The translations under genes and the position numbers were made by a program. From Aurantibacillus circumpalustris (GTDB lineage Bacteria > Bacteroidota > Bacteroidia > B-17B0 > Aurantibacillaceae), in assembly GCF_029625215.1 (NCBI RefSeq), contig NZ_CP121197.1, positions 3,100,001-3,164,000 of the forward strand: a stretch of 64,000 nucleotides of DNA, read 5' to 3'. Below the pieces are notes generated by a model. It had not been told where the DNA came from, made no database searches, and saw nothing but the letters and a program-made list of their open reading frames with translations. Shown here one piece after another: positions 51,911 to 61,504 of the stretch (position 1 is the first letter of the stretch; each line of letters starts with the position of its first letter).

Positions 51911-52768
51911 TTAGAATCCGTAATCTTTGTATGTTTTTGAAAACTCTTTATCGTCAAACTTTGGATTTACCTGCAGAAAATGATAGTTGTATTCTTCGAA
52001 CAAACCTTTATCATCAAAAACCTTAATACTGATGGGTAAAAAATAAAGTTGATCAACATACATTATTACTGTTTTGGCATACCAATTCGGAATTTTAATT
52101 TGTTGTCCAGTTTTAAGAATATCAAAATAGTCTCTGAATTTCGGATTTTTTTCAAGAATCATATACTCTGCAATATGAAATTTACGGGCAATGGAGGTTA
52201 TACTTTCACCTTCACCGATAGTATAATCTATATATTTAAAATCCTTATTATCAATTAAAATCTTATAACATGGTCTATTATTGACACGATCTTCACCATC
52301 AACGGAAAAAACGTGATCAAATTTATCTTCTAGTTTATCGATTGTATTTTGAATGATGTTGCCGAAATAATCATATCCCATTTCATTGAGCGTATGATGT
52401 TGATCTTGTCGCATTAAATTTCCCATTGGGTCCAAATTTAAATTGAAATAGGGAAATGAATTAGGTTTTACTAACGCTCTACCCTGATTTTGTCCTTGCA
52501 CCCAAAGCACCTCAATACCTTTGATATACAAATAAATGAGACGCGGGTTTCGGCTAAATTTAACCACGCTTTCATAAAAGTTATATCCTTTTTTACCCCG
52601 TTCTGTAATTTTAAGATGGTATTTTAACCCTTTAAGTTCTTTTATTGATTTAAGACTCTTTGTAATTATTTCTTCGCACGTTAACTCAGCTTTTTGAGAA
52701 TAACCAGTTCTTAAAAGTGTAAAAAAAACTAATAGAAAAAAGGAGAATTTGTTTATTTTAAAAATCAT
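51911..52768 (-). CDS. DUF1571-type secreted protein with an inserted LysM domain, 285 aa
   Basis: A signal peptide (about residues 1-24) precedes a LolA/DUF1571-like region (SLKSIKELKGLKYHLKITERGKKGYNFYES, PRLIYLYIKGIEVLWVQGQNQGRALV). At about residues 182-232 a LysM module is inserted (YTIGEGESITSIARKFHIAEYMILEKNP...LKTGQQIKIP). The first domain then resumes (VIMYVDQLYFLPISIKVFDDKGLFEEY). LysM binds peptidoglycan, so a periplasmic wall-associated lipid- or lipoprotein-binding role is inferred. Confidence 0.8.
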   Translation of the reverse strand: MIFKINKFSFFLLVFFTLLRTGYSQKAELTCEEIITKSLKSIKELKGLKYHLKITERGKKGYNFYESVVKFSRNPRLIYLYIKGIEVLWVQGQNQGRALVKPNSFPYFNLNLDPMGNLMRQDQHHTLNEMGYDYFGNIIQNTIDKLEDKFDHVFSVDGEDRVNNRPCYKILIDNKDFKYIDYTIGEGESITSIARKFHIAEYMILEKNPKFRDYFDILKTGQQIKIPNWYAKTVIMYVDQLYFLPISIKVFDDKGLFEEYNYHFLQVNPKFDDKEFSKTYKDYGF

Positions 52769-52877
52769 AAGCGGCGCAAAATTACTATAATCATTATAAT
52801 GGCTCGCTATATTTGAAAGTATTTAATAAAAAAATGATTCACAGTAAATTTCATTCTTTATATTTGAAATAGAAGTT

Positions 52878-52885
52878 TACATTTG
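52878..52885 (+). promoter_or_regulatory. TAnnTTTG promoter element
   Basis: TACATTTG lies 10 nt before the ATG of the HU/SPOR gene; transcription would begin very close to the start codon. A -33 TTG is not clear. Confidence 0.45.
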
Positions 52886-52895
52886 TGACCCTAAA

Positions 52896-53981
52896 ATGAG
52901 CGTTCAACAATCCATAATACGAGGTATTAAAGAGCAATTGTTCTTTAACGATTACCTTGTTTTGCCAAATTTTGGAGGGTTTGTACTTAAATCAAGGGCT
53001 GCTCACATTTCGGTTTCAGGTGGATTACTGCTCCCGCCATCAAAAACAGTAAGTTTTAATGCCCAGTTGAAGCAAAATGACGGTATTTTATCGAGCTGGT
53101 TGCAAAACGCACTAAAATGTACAGCAATTGAAGCTACAGCGCATTTAAATGATTTCTCAGAGTTTTGCTCAGGGATTTTGACTGCTAAAAGACGATTGTC
53201 TATTGAGGGAATTGGCTTTTTTTATCTCGATTTCGAAAATAATATTTGTTTTGAACCACAACAAGATTCAAATTTTCTTAGTTCAAGTTTTGGTTTAGGT
53301 GCAGTTTCAATTAAAGAACTTGAAAATAAGGTTGTTGAACCTAAAAAAGAAACTGTATTTGTAGACAGGGTAAAACATACCGAAGAACCCACTTCACCAC
53401 TGTTGCTGTTGCCAAAAACTAAAAGAAGCTATGGAAAAATGGTAACTCCACTTTTAATAGCAATTTTATTTGTGAGTGTGTTGGGTTTACTTGTAAATAA
53501 TTTTCCGGTTAACGGTGAACTGCGATCTTCTTTATTCGGTAGTGAATCAAAAAGAAGTTATGTTGCTCTTAGTTATCCTGAGCTTAAACTTCAAAACAAT
53601 ACAGTTAATGCATCGACTTATGTAGCTGATGCAAATGGTATTGCCAATATAGAGCTGGAAAACTCAAAGAAAATCGCTGTAAATGTGTTTAATAACAGTA
53701 ATAATTCAACTGACTTAAACCGCTTAAATTCAGTTAAATACACAAGTGTAAAGTCGGGAAAATATGAAATAGTATTGGGTTGTTTTACAGTTTTGCAAAA
53801 CGCAAAACGAATGATCAAAAAACTTTCAAAACAAAAAGTAAACGCAGAAGTAACTGGTCAAAATAATAAGGGAATGTACGTGGTGAGTAATGGCAGTTAT
53901 TCTACAAAAGACGAAGCGATTGAAAGACTTCAAGAACTAAAGGATCGGTTTCCACATGCTTGGATAAAAAGCGGCGAATAA
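52896..53981 (+). CDS. CCDC81-type HU domain and SPOR domain protein, 361 aa
   Basis: Residues 1-140 are the paired HU-like domains of the prokaryotic CCDC81 type (IIRGIKEQLFFNDYLVLPNFGGFVLK..., ILTAKRRLSIEGIGFFYLDFENNICFEP). A single transmembrane helix (about 188-205) follows. The C-terminus is a SPOR domain (KYEIVLGCFTVLQNAKRMIKKLSKQKV...YVVSNGSYSTKDEAIERL) that binds denuded septal peptidoglycan. The protein is probably an inner-membrane division or envelope protein with the HU part in the cytoplasm. Confidence 0.88.
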   Translation: MSVQQSIIRGIKEQLFFNDYLVLPNFGGFVLKSRAAHISVSGGLLLPPSKTVSFNAQLKQNDGILSSWLQNALKCTAIEATAHLNDFSEFCSGILTAKRRLSIEGIGFFYLDFENNICFEPQQDSNFLSSSFGLGAVSIKELENKVVEPKKETVFVDRVKHTEEPTSPLLLLPKTKRSYGKMVTPLLIAILFVSVLGLLVNNFPVNGELRSSLFGSESKRSYVALSYPELKLQNNTVNASTYVADANGIANIELENSKKIAVNVFNNSNNSTDLNRLNSVKYTSVKSGKYEIVLGCFTVLQNAKRMIKKLSKQKVNAEVTGQNNKGMYVVSNGSYSTKDEAIERLQELKDRFPHAWIKSGE

Positions 53982-53998
53982 ATAAAACAATAATTCAT

Positions 53999-54589
53999 TT
54001 ATTCTCTTTTCCCATTAGAAGTACTATCTATTTTCTTTGTTAACTCATCTATTTTATCTTGCTTACGACTTTTCTTGTAAATAAGAACTCCAATCATTAA
54101 TGTTGCAGCGAAACCTAAAAGGCCTAAGAGCCCTACAAAAAGGCCTGAGGTAGATTTAACAACCACTAAAAATACAATTGCTACGAGCAAAACAGTCGCT
54201 AATTCGTTTAATAATCTAAGTTTAAGAGATGAAAGTCTAAAGAGACCTTTCTTTTGTTGTGATAAAATTCGTTGACACCCAAAATGGTAAACAGTTAATA
54301 CTCCAACGGCAATTAGTTTTAACCACATCCATGAAAATTCGAGATACGAAGGGTTTTCCCAAAGCATCCAAAATCCAAATATATATGTTCCAAATAAAGA
54401 AGGCCAACCTATAATGTACCAAAGTTTGGTTTGCATTATGAGTAATTGCTCAGTTAAAATTGGTTTAGCGATATCGTCTTTTTTTTGAGCTTCGGCTGTG
54501 TAGATAAAAAGTCGAACAATGTAAAAAAGTGCAGCAAACCAACAAACTACAAAAATAATGTGAAGTGCTTTTATGTATGAAAAATCCAT
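53999..54589 (-). CDS. hemJ: Protoporphyrinogen IX oxidase HemJ, 196 aa
   Basis: MDFSYIKALHIIFVVCWFAALFYIVRLFIYTAEA is the HemJ/CopD-family start with the conserved His. Three to four further membrane helices follow, with WMWLKLIAV holding the conserved Lys. HemJ oxidises protoporphyrinogen in heme synthesis at the inner membrane. The C-terminal extra helix and charged tail are longer than in short HemJ proteins. ATG at 54589 is preferred to TTG at 54595. Confidence 0.82.
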   Translation of the reverse strand: MDFSYIKALHIIFVVCWFAALFYIVRLFIYTAEAQKKDDIAKPILTEQLLIMQTKLWYIIGWPSLFGTYIFGFWMLWENPSYLEFSWMWLKLIAVGVLTVYHFGCQRILSQQKKGLFRLSSLKLRLLNELATVLLVAIVFLVVVKSTSGLFVGLLGLLGFAATLMIGVLIYKKSRKQDKIDELTKKIDSTSNGKRE

Positions 54590-54637
54590 GGACAAAAGTA
54601 AGGTATAATAGTTAACTTTGCGCGAAGAATTACACTT

Positions 54638-55147
54638 ATGAAATCAAAAACACCCGCACAATCAGCAACCATTAATACAGAGGTTGTACTCCCAAACGAT
54701 ACGAACCATGTAGGAAATCTTTTTGGAGGAAAACTCATGCAATGGGTTGACATAACTGCTGCCATTGCTGCACAAAGGCATTGCGGTCGTGTTGTAGTGA
54801 CAGCAGCCATAAATCACGTTTCTTTCGATAATCCAATAAAACAAAATAGTATAGTAACCTTAGATGCTAAAGTAAGTAGAGCATTTACTAGTAGTATGGA
54901 AGTGTTTGTGGATGTATTTGTTGAAAATACAACAACTGGTGCTAAAACAAAATGTAACGAAGCTATTCTTACTTTCGTTGCCATTGATCAAAATGGTTCT
55001 CCCCTGCCCGTTCCGCCTATTGTTCCTGAAACTGAAAGTGATAAAAAACGTTTTGATGGCGCCTTGCGCAGAAGACAATTATCTTTGGTTATAGCTGGTA
55101 GAATGAAAGCAGACGACGCAACGGAATTAAAAGCCTTATTTTCTTAA
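54638..55147 (+). CDS. Acyl-CoA thioesterase, hotdog fold, 169 aa
   Basis: The family signature TEVVLPNDTNHVGNLFGGKLMQWVDITAAIAAQRHCG is followed by VVTAAINHVSFDNPIKQNSIVTLDAKV, as in YciA/Acot7-like thioesterases. It hydrolyses acyl-CoA to free acid and CoA. Start 25 nt upstream of the next gene's ATG at its 3' end, so it may be co-transcribed with the PhyH gene. Confidence 0.9.
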   Translation: MKSKTPAQSATINTEVVLPNDTNHVGNLFGGKLMQWVDITAAIAAQRHCGRVVVTAAINHVSFDNPIKQNSIVTLDAKVSRAFTSSMEVFVDVFVENTTTGAKTKCNEAILTFVAIDQNGSPLPVPPIVPETESDKKRFDGALRRRQLSLVIAGRMKADDATELKALFS

Positions 55148-55171
55148 ATTAAATTTCTTTTATTTAGAACG

Positions 55172-56116
55172 ATGATTGAGATAATAAGACGTTTAAAGTT
55201 AGCCTATTCGGTTTACAATTTTTTTCACAGAAAAGAACTGCATCATAACGAAGCACTCTATAAAAAACTGGGCATCCGTAAAAAATATTATTCACCTGTT
55301 TCAAGCAAAGATTTTGAGAATCTCTCGGCCGAAGTTAGTCACGTATCTGTTGATGAAACCAAATTAAAACAAACAAAACTCTTTAAATCAGTTGATAGTG
55401 AAAATCAAAAAAGTCTACTTGAATTTAATGATAAAGGATTTAGCATTTTAAAAAACTATTTATCTTCTGAAACAGTCTATAAAATAAATCTAAATATTGA
55501 AAATTTACTAAAAGATAAAAAGGTAAAGTTTGGTTATGGCGGCAAGATTATGTTTGCGATTCACGTGTCTGAACTTTTAAATTCTATCGGTAATAATGAA
55601 ACGTTACATGAGTTGTTGTCTGTTTTGCTCAATGGTAATTCTGTTCTGTTTCAGAGTATTAATTTTATTAAAGGAAGCGAACAGGATACACATTCTGATT
55701 CCATTCACATGACCACTTATCCTCTTGGGGGATTATTGGGCGTTTGGATAGCACTGGAAGATGTTGATGATGAAAATGGACCATTGCATTACTATCCAGG
55801 CAGCCACAAACTTCCGTATTATCTGAATAAAGATTACAAGAACGAAGGAAATTCTTTTTTGATTGGTAACAAATCGTATTCAGAGTACGAAAAAATGATA
55901 GGGAAGAAAATCGAAGAGCTCGGACTGAAGAAAGAAATTTTCAAAGCAAAAAAAGGTGATTTATTAATTTGGCATGCTAATCTTTTTCATGGTGGTGAAA
56001 AGCACAAAAATCCAGAAACGACTAGAAAAAGCATGGTGTTACATTACTTTAAAGAAAATTGTATTTGTTACCACGAAATAACACAGCGTCCAGCTCTCAT
56101 AAAAGATTTCGATTAA
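55172..56116 (+). CDS. Phytanoyl-CoA dioxygenase (PhyH) family protein, 314 aa
   Basis: A double-stranded beta-helix Fe(II)/2-oxoglutarate enzyme. The metal motif HxD is in QDTHSDSIHM, and the distal His and Arg lie in ANLFHGGEKHKNPETTRKSMVLHY. GPLHYYPGSHKLPYY is the typical family loop. The N-terminal 90 residues are an extra helical segment. Substrate unknown. It converges on the OstA-like gene with a 4-bp overlap. Confidence 0.85.
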   Translation: MIEIIRRLKLAYSVYNFFHRKELHHNEALYKKLGIRKKYYSPVSSKDFENLSAEVSHVSVDETKLKQTKLFKSVDSENQKSLLEFNDKGFSILKNYLSSETVYKINLNIENLLKDKKVKFGYGGKIMFAIHVSELLNSIGNNETLHELLSVLLNGNSVLFQSINFIKGSEQDTHSDSIHMTTYPLGGLLGVWIALEDVDDENGPLHYYPGSHKLPYYLNKDYKNEGNSFLIGNKSYSEYEKMIGKKIEELGLKKEIFKAKKGDLLIWHANLFHGGEKHKNPETTRKSMVLHYFKENCICYHEITQRPALIKDFD

Positions 56117-57642
56117 TTTTTCAGCCCTTCTTTTGGTTTTGAATGCAGTTCGAACCTTGAAAGCGGACGTTTTGAATACTGCCAATTGAATCCTTTAAGT
56201 TTTGCATTTTCAATATCTACATCCTTAACTGGATCAATGTTCCCTTCAGTTTTAGGTTTCATAGCTACACGGTCCATCTCACCTTTTTTTAACCACATGT
56301 AAATCTCTGTACAACCTGTTTTATTGAGTCCAATAAGTTTAGATTCGTTTTTTGGGTAATACATAATTTCGGCACTACCGCTAACTATTACCCTTCGAAT
56401 GGAGTCTTCAGTTATTATGCCATCAATGGTTTTACCCGCGAGTTGATTATACTTGTCTTTATTATGAAGGCTATCTACCTGTTGTATTAAAAATGCTTTT
56501 CCCTCCAGATGAAATCCTTTAATCTTGTTTTTACCAATATCCACTTTAATTATTTTAGAAGTGGCCTGAGCATTCGTGCTCCAAAGAACAGGTGTGTTAA
56601 ACAATTGCATTAGCGAATCCTGCGTATTCATTGTGGCTGAATCGCAAATAGCTTGAAGATTTTTTTTAAAAATCTTTACATGATGAAATGCATTTAAAAA
56701 ATTGTTTACTGAATCAATATCTCTGTGGTATAAAGTATCTGCGGCAATAAAAACTGTATCCTCTTCAAGTATTCTAGCATATATAGCCTTCTTAGTAACG
56801 AGTGCCTCCGATTTTAATTCTCTGTATTCAACGTAATCGCCGTAAATTATTGACTTTTGAGAGGTGTCAACCATTGTAACGTTTCTAAATGCTCTACCAT
56901 ACTTTAGAGTGCGATCATAAAACAAACTATCACCTCTAAGTTTTTGCTGGGAAGTAACCAAAACGGCATTTTTACTAAAGGCTGCATTTTCCTTATTAGT
57001 ATCGTACCAACCATTTTCACAATAGATGTAGTCTGATTTACTGAGAATAATACTTGGTCCAAGAAAGTAGGAAGTCCTAGTCGGTACTTTATATTTTAAA
57101 GTGTCGGAATTCATTTTATAATCAGGGTTTGTTAACACGACATCGTAATGAAACGTAGCTTCCTTTGTGGCTGAATAATAGTGTCCGTTTTTACTCACTA
57201 GAGTGTTTTCTTTGTTTACAATAGTGCCGCCATTATAATAATTGGCAACCGATGCACCTACATCAAAAGTCAAAAGATTGGTAGTAAGTGTCATGTCTTT
57301 TTCAACGCATTTTACATTTCTTTCGAGCGTCGCAATTCTGGTTTTACCATCATAAAGGAGTCGATCGCCTGTAACTGTTATGCTATCTCCTTTGGTAATT
57401 AAGATGTTTCCACGGGCTATCATTTGGTTTGTTTCCGAGTAAATGTATGCTGTATCACAGTATAATAAGGCTCCTTCGTGTTCACAAATAACATGACCAC
57501 TTAGAACCTTGGCGCTGTTTTTAGATTCGTCGTAAGTGAGATTATCTGCATTTCGAACTTGTATCTGTTTTTTACTGGTTTGACCGGAAGCCACCAAAAA
57601 CAAGACGAAAAATATTATGGTATGAATGACCCTTTTAAACAT
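56113..57642 (-). CDS. OstA-like LptA family protein, 509 aa
   Basis: A signal peptide (MFKRVIHTIIFFVLFLVASGQ) is followed by repeated OstA/LptA beta-strands (AKVLSGHVICEHEGALLYCDTAYIYSETNQMIARGNILITKGDSITVTGDRLLYDG and further repeats). LptA-type proteins carry lipopolysaccharide across the periplasm; the long Bacteroidota form (OstA_2) fits. The ATG at 57642 overlaps the glycosyltransferase stop by 8 nt and is preferred to the longer frame from 57666. Confidence 0.85.
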   Translation of the reverse strand: MFKRVIHTIIFFVLFLVASGQTSKKQIQVRNADNLTYDESKNSAKVLSGHVICEHEGALLYCDTAYIYSETNQMIARGNILITKGDSITVTGDRLLYDGKTRIATLERNVKCVEKDMTLTTNLLTFDVGASVANYYNGGTIVNKENTLVSKNGHYYSATKEATFHYDVVLTNPDYKMNSDTLKYKVPTRTSYFLGPSIILSKSDYIYCENGWYDTNKENAAFSKNAVLVTSQQKLRGDSLFYDRTLKYGRAFRNVTMVDTSQKSIIYGDYVEYRELKSEALVTKKAIYARILEEDTVFIAADTLYHRDIDSVNNFLNAFHHVKIFKKNLQAICDSATMNTQDSLMQLFNTPVLWSTNAQATSKIIKVDIGKNKIKGFHLEGKAFLIQQVDSLHNKDKYNQLAGKTIDGIITEDSIRRVIVSGSAEIMYYPKNESKLIGLNKTGCTEIYMWLKKGEMDRVAMKPKTEGNIDPVKDVDIENAKLKGFNWQYSKRPLSRFELHSKPKEGLKN

Positions 57643-58801
57643 TTCTCTTAATTGGTTGCCAAACACTTGTTTTTATACCCTTTGTAAATTTCACAAAACC
57701 CTCCAGGAGAGCAAGATTCATCATGTAAAAGTGACTAATAAATTTTAAACCTGAATTCTTAAATTTAAACAAATGATCTAAGACTGGAAATGAAAACCCG
57801 AACAGTTGAAGGAAAAACAAAGGAATAAAAATTGGATGCCAATAAATTAAAGCGGCAGAAACACTAAGACTCATAAACAGGAAAAAAGGTGTTAACCAGC
57901 GTAATACCTTGTGTGACCAAAAAGCGTAGCTAACAGGTTTTCCAATTGCGAAGAGTAGTTTTTTGAAGAAGAAAAGATTTTGAAAATTACCTGAAGAAAT
58001 TCGGACCTTGCGTTTATATTCACCTGCAGTATCGCTTGGTAAATCTTCTATACAGATTGCGTCTGGATTAAATAAAGTAAATTTACCCCTATTTAAAACT
58101 TGCATGGTTATATAAAAATCATCAACAATAAAACGAAGAGGCACTTGAGTAAACAAATTATCTCTAATGGCATAACAGCCACCTTCGGCCCCCATAATCA
58201 AATTAAAAGCATTGCTTTCACACGTTTTAATTTTATTCTCCATTGAAAGGTATTTTTTTTCTTGTATCGCAATTCCTTCGTCATTAATAGATTCCTTAAA
58301 AATATTTGCTGCTACAATACCAACTCTTTCATCTTTAAATTTTTTAACCAATTCAAAAATTGTTGTCGGTTTAAAAATAACATTAGCATCAGTCATAATT
58401 AATATTTCAGCATCTTCCAGCGACTGCAATTGGTTAATAATGCTAATTTTCCCAACACGACCACTAAATTTAACTAGTTCGAGATTTGGATAATTTTGTT
58501 TTAAATTTTCAACGATGTTATCTGTATTGTCTTGTGAAGCATCTGACCCAACATAAACTTTTATTTTTTTTAGCGGGTAAGTTGAGTTAAACACAGAATC
58601 AATTTTTTCTCCGATTACTTTCTCTTCGTTGTACGCTGCGATTAAAACCAGAACATTTGGCAATTCATCCTCGATTGAATACTCAACTATTTTTTTCTTT
58701 GTTTTAGAGAAAAACAAAATCATACTTAATGGATAAATTACATAAGTGTGTACAATCAAAATACCCGAAACAAAAAATATTATCAGTAAAGTACTATGCA
58801 T
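57635..58801 (-). CDS. Membrane-associated family 2 glycosyltransferase, 388 aa
   Basis: An N-terminal membrane helix, then a GT2 domain: NVLVLIAAYNEEKVIGEKIDSV, KVYVGSDASQDNT, ILIMTDANVIFKP (DxD-like), a central GGCYAIRDNLF and RKVRISSGNFQNLFF (acceptor region). At least two C-terminal membrane segments follow. It probably extends a polysaccharide or glycolipid at the inner membrane. It is embedded in the lipid-A/LPS transport cluster with 8-nt overlaps on both sides. Confidence 0.88.
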   Translation of the reverse strand: MHSTLLIIFFVSGILIVHTYVIYPLSMILFFSKTKKKIVEYSIEDELPNVLVLIAAYNEEKVIGEKIDSVFNSTYPLKKIKVYVGSDASQDNTDNIVENLKQNYPNLELVKFSGRVGKISIINQLQSLEDAEILIMTDANVIFKPTTIFELVKKFKDERVGIVAANIFKESINDEGIAIQEKKYLSMENKIKTCESNAFNLIMGAEGGCYAIRDNLFTQVPLRFIVDDFYITMQVLNRGKFTLFNPDAICIEDLPSDTAGEYKRKVRISSGNFQNLFFFKKLLFAIGKPVSYAFWSHKVLRWLTPFFLFMSLSVSAALIYWHPIFIPLFFLQLFGFSFPVLDHLFKFKNSGLKFISHFYMMNLALLEGFVKFTKGIKTSVWQPIKRNV

Positions 58802-60002
58802 TCAATAACTGATTATAGAATTCAACTAGTTTTGAGGTTACTTTAAAATTGTCGAATTCAGATTTGGCAAACTCTGTAGCATTTTTTTCTATTTCTTTTC
58901 GTACCATTTGATTTTCTAGAAGTTTAATAACTGCATTTGAAAAATCAGTTGCATTATCAGCAATTAAAATATTTTTCTTATTGGTATAATTAATACCTTC
59001 TGCGCCAATACTAGTACTAACAATCGCCTTTCCATAGGCCATACCTTCGATTATTTTAATTCTTAAGCCGCTGCCAGACCAAAGAGGCACAATCATAATT
59101 TGATGCTGTTGAAAAAAAGCTTTTCCATCTTCAACATTTTCAATGATTAACACATTTGGACGGGTGATATGAAAAAATTCAAGAGGCATCCCCCTACCCG
59201 CTATGATTAATTTAGCTTCTGGAACAGCTTTATGAACTTTATCCCAGCAATTATCAAGAAACCAGTTTGCAGCTTCTTGGTTTGGAAGCCAATCCATAGA
59301 TCCAAAATAAAAGATAGTTTTTGCCTTTTCTACTAAGTCTCCTTTGGTTAGATAACTTTGAACGTCCACCCCTGTAATGCATGTGTAAATAGGCTTTACA
59401 AATCCCATATTTTTAAATTCAGCTTCGTCAGTCCGCGTTATTGGCACAATGGCGTCTACTTTTGAAATAACCTTCATTTCAAACTTTTTAAGACGAGTAT
59501 TTTGAATACCAAGGTAGAGTTTCTTAACACTCATTTTTTCATGTGCAATGTGCCTCTTCCAGATATTATGCTCAATATTATGCGCTCTTAAAACGATTTT
59601 AGCAGTTGAATGTTTTTTTATAGTATCAATATAAACGCCCATAAATAATCCCTCAATTTGAATGATATCAAACGAGTTGCTCTTTAATAATTCGATTAGT
59701 TTCTTCTCAAAAGCATTAAAATAAAAGCGTGAAACAAAGTAGGAGTTACTTGTAAAAAGATTTAGAATAGCACCGAATGTTGAAGTGTTTGTGTTTCTAT
59801 AGACTGTTGTGTAATGAGATTCTTCGGCAAACTTTTTGGGAACATCGCCATCAGGCTTAAAATGTTTTTTAGTATTTATACTTATTAGATGGAGATCGAC
59901 TTTGTTTTCAATAAATCCTTTCGCCATATTGTAAATAGCAATACTACTTCCGTCGTTGGCGGGATAAGGTGCTTTGTTGGCTATTTGAAGGATTTTAAAC
60001 AC
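58794..60002 (-). CDS. Family 4 glycosyltransferase, GTG start, 402 aa
   Basis: The frame starts with GTG at 60002 (FKILQIANKAPYPANDGSSIAIYNM), overlapping the LptF/G gene by 8 nt. The frame upstream to 60071 is hydrophobic sequence that overlaps that gene and is rejected. GT-B landmarks are IFYFGSMDWLPNQEA, KLIIAGRGMP and the donor motif WSGSGLRIKIIEGMAYGKAIVST. It belongs to the GT4 family; the sugar is unknown. Confidence 0.88.
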   Translation of the reverse strand: MFKILQIANKAPYPANDGSSIAIYNMAKGFIENKVDLHLISINTKKHFKPDGDVPKKFAEESHYTTVYRNTNTSTFGAILNLFTSNSYFVSRFYFNAFEKKLIELLKSNSFDIIQIEGLFMGVYIDTIKKHSTAKIVLRAHNIEHNIWKRHIAHEKMSVKKLYLGIQNTRLKKFEMKVISKVDAIVPITRTDEAEFKNMGFVKPIYTCITGVDVQSYLTKGDLVEKAKTIFYFGSMDWLPNQEAANWFLDNCWDKVHKAVPEAKLIIAGRGMPLEFFHITRPNVLIIENVEDGKAFFQQHQIMIVPLWSGSGLRIKIIEGMAYGKAIVSTSIGAEGINYTNKKNILIADNATDFSNAVIKLLENQMVRKEIEKNATEFAKSEFDNFKVTSKLVEFYNQLLNA

Positions 60003-61428
60003 GCTCTTTTTTTCTAAATAATTTACCAGCCCAAGTGTAATAAATAGTGGCGTCAAAAATAACAGAATCATTTGCGGCCTTAATGGTTAAAAAAACACTT
60101 ATCGGTAAAAAAATCAAAAGTGGTGCCCATAAAGCCTGCCAGGGTGGTAAAATAGAATCAATTGCTAGAGAATTAAACATTTCGGTGAGAATGTAATAAG
60201 CTAGAAAGAAAATAACTGATACAATAACTGGAAGGCCCAGTCCACCTTTTTTTATGATAGCTCCTAAAGGCGCACCAATAAAAAACAAAATTATACAAGC
60301 AAAACAGACGACGATTTTTTTATGCCATTCCATAAGATATTGTTTTAATTGCCGGTCTTCGTTTTCTAAACCCAAACTATAATTATCAATATTTCCGGCA
60401 GCGGTACGACTAATATTTAAGGCATTTTGTATTGCCATATTAAATTGATCGTATTTAAGACTGTCATAAAAAGCCAAAACATTAACATTCGGGAAAGAGT
60501 CTTTTTTATTTTGTAAAGCCGACGTTCTACTATAAAATGAAATAAGCGATTGTGATTTAAGATTATCGAAGCGTCGATTCAGAATCCGTTTAGTTGAATC
60601 AATTACGGAATCAATCTGCCAAACATTCAGCATCTCTCCATGACCTTTAAATAACTCCTCACTTGTACGTTTCATCTTAAAATCTTCAAGCGGAATATTT
60701 ACCTGTAACTGCTTATAGTTTAGCTGAGAAAATGTGTGTTTGGATGAGCTGTTTATGCTCGTACCTTCTTCATAACGATTACCATCTCTTAAAATGAGCA
60801 CCAGTGCGGAAGTGTCGGCTGTAGTTGTAATTTTACCTGACTCAGAATACATTTGAACGGTATTACCAAGGTGCGAACTGTGATCATAGATGTATAAATC
60901 ATACAAAACATCCTTTTTTGGCGATTTTTTACCAACCCTGAGACTATAATTATCAATTGCGTTATAAAAGATGCCTTCTTTGATATTTACTGCCGGCTTT
61001 TTTTGACGGATATCATACAACAAGGTTGTTGATTTTAAATGAACGATGGGTAGAACAAAATTATTGAACAAGAATGTAAGTCCTGCGAGTATTAGCACTA
61101 AAACAAAAACTGCTTTAACAATTTTAAACAAAGATAAACCAGATGATTTCATGGCTGCTAATTCATAGTTTTCGGCCATATTTCCAAAACTCATGATAGA
61201 TGCTAATAAAACAGCCAATGGAATGCATTGCGGAATAATTGCAATCCACGCATAAGCAAAAAGTCTCATTAAATCAATGGTTTTTAGTCCCTTGCCAATA
61301 AAATCATCGAGGTAAGTTATTACAATTTGAGCTAGAAATAACAAGAAAACACTTATGAATAATGTTGCAAAAAATGGCGGTAAAAACGATCTCAGCGTGA
61401 GTGTATGTAGTTTTTTCAGAAACACCAT
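59995..61428 (-). CDS. LptF/LptG family LPS export permease, 477 aa
   Basis: YjgP/YjgQ-type permease with an N-terminal membrane block (LTLRSFLPPFFATLFISVFLLFLAQIVITYLDDFIGKGL), a large periplasmic beta domain (about residues 120-370) and three C-terminal helices (FIGAPLGAIIKKGGLGLPVIVSVIFFLAYYI). LptF/G with LptB extract LPS from the inner membrane. The gene heads an operon that runs to the OstA-like gene. Confidence 0.92.
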   Translation of the reverse strand: MVFLKKLHTLTLRSFLPPFFATLFISVFLLFLAQIVITYLDDFIGKGLKTIDLMRLFAYAWIAIIPQCIPLAVLLASIMSFGNMAENYELAAMKSSGLSLFKIVKAVFVLVLILAGLTFLFNNFVLPIVHLKSTTLLYDIRQKKPAVNIKEGIFYNAIDNYSLRVGKKSPKKDVLYDLYIYDHSSHLGNTVQMYSESGKITTTADTSALVLILRDGNRYEEGTSINSSSKHTFSQLNYKQLQVNIPLEDFKMKRTSEELFKGHGEMLNVWQIDSVIDSTKRILNRRFDNLKSQSLISFYSRTSALQNKKDSFPNVNVLAFYDSLKYDQFNMAIQNALNISRTAAGNIDNYSLGLENEDRQLKQYLMEWHKKIVVCFACIILFFIGAPLGAIIKKGGLGLPVIVSVIFFLAYYILTEMFNSLAIDSILPPWQALWAPLLIFLPISVFLTIKAANDSVIFDATIYYTWAGKLFRKKERV

Positions 61429-61504
61429 TTCGTGTATAAAAATACATTTATTTACTTACTTTTAATTTATATAATTAAACAAACTTTGTTATTTTTGTTG
61501 ACCT

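Noticed and set aside
60003-60071. N-terminal extension of the family 4 glycosyltransferase
   Set aside because: It overlaps the LptF/G gene by 77 nt and adds unrelated hydrophobic residues; the GTG at 60002 gives the recurring 8-nt overl­ap.
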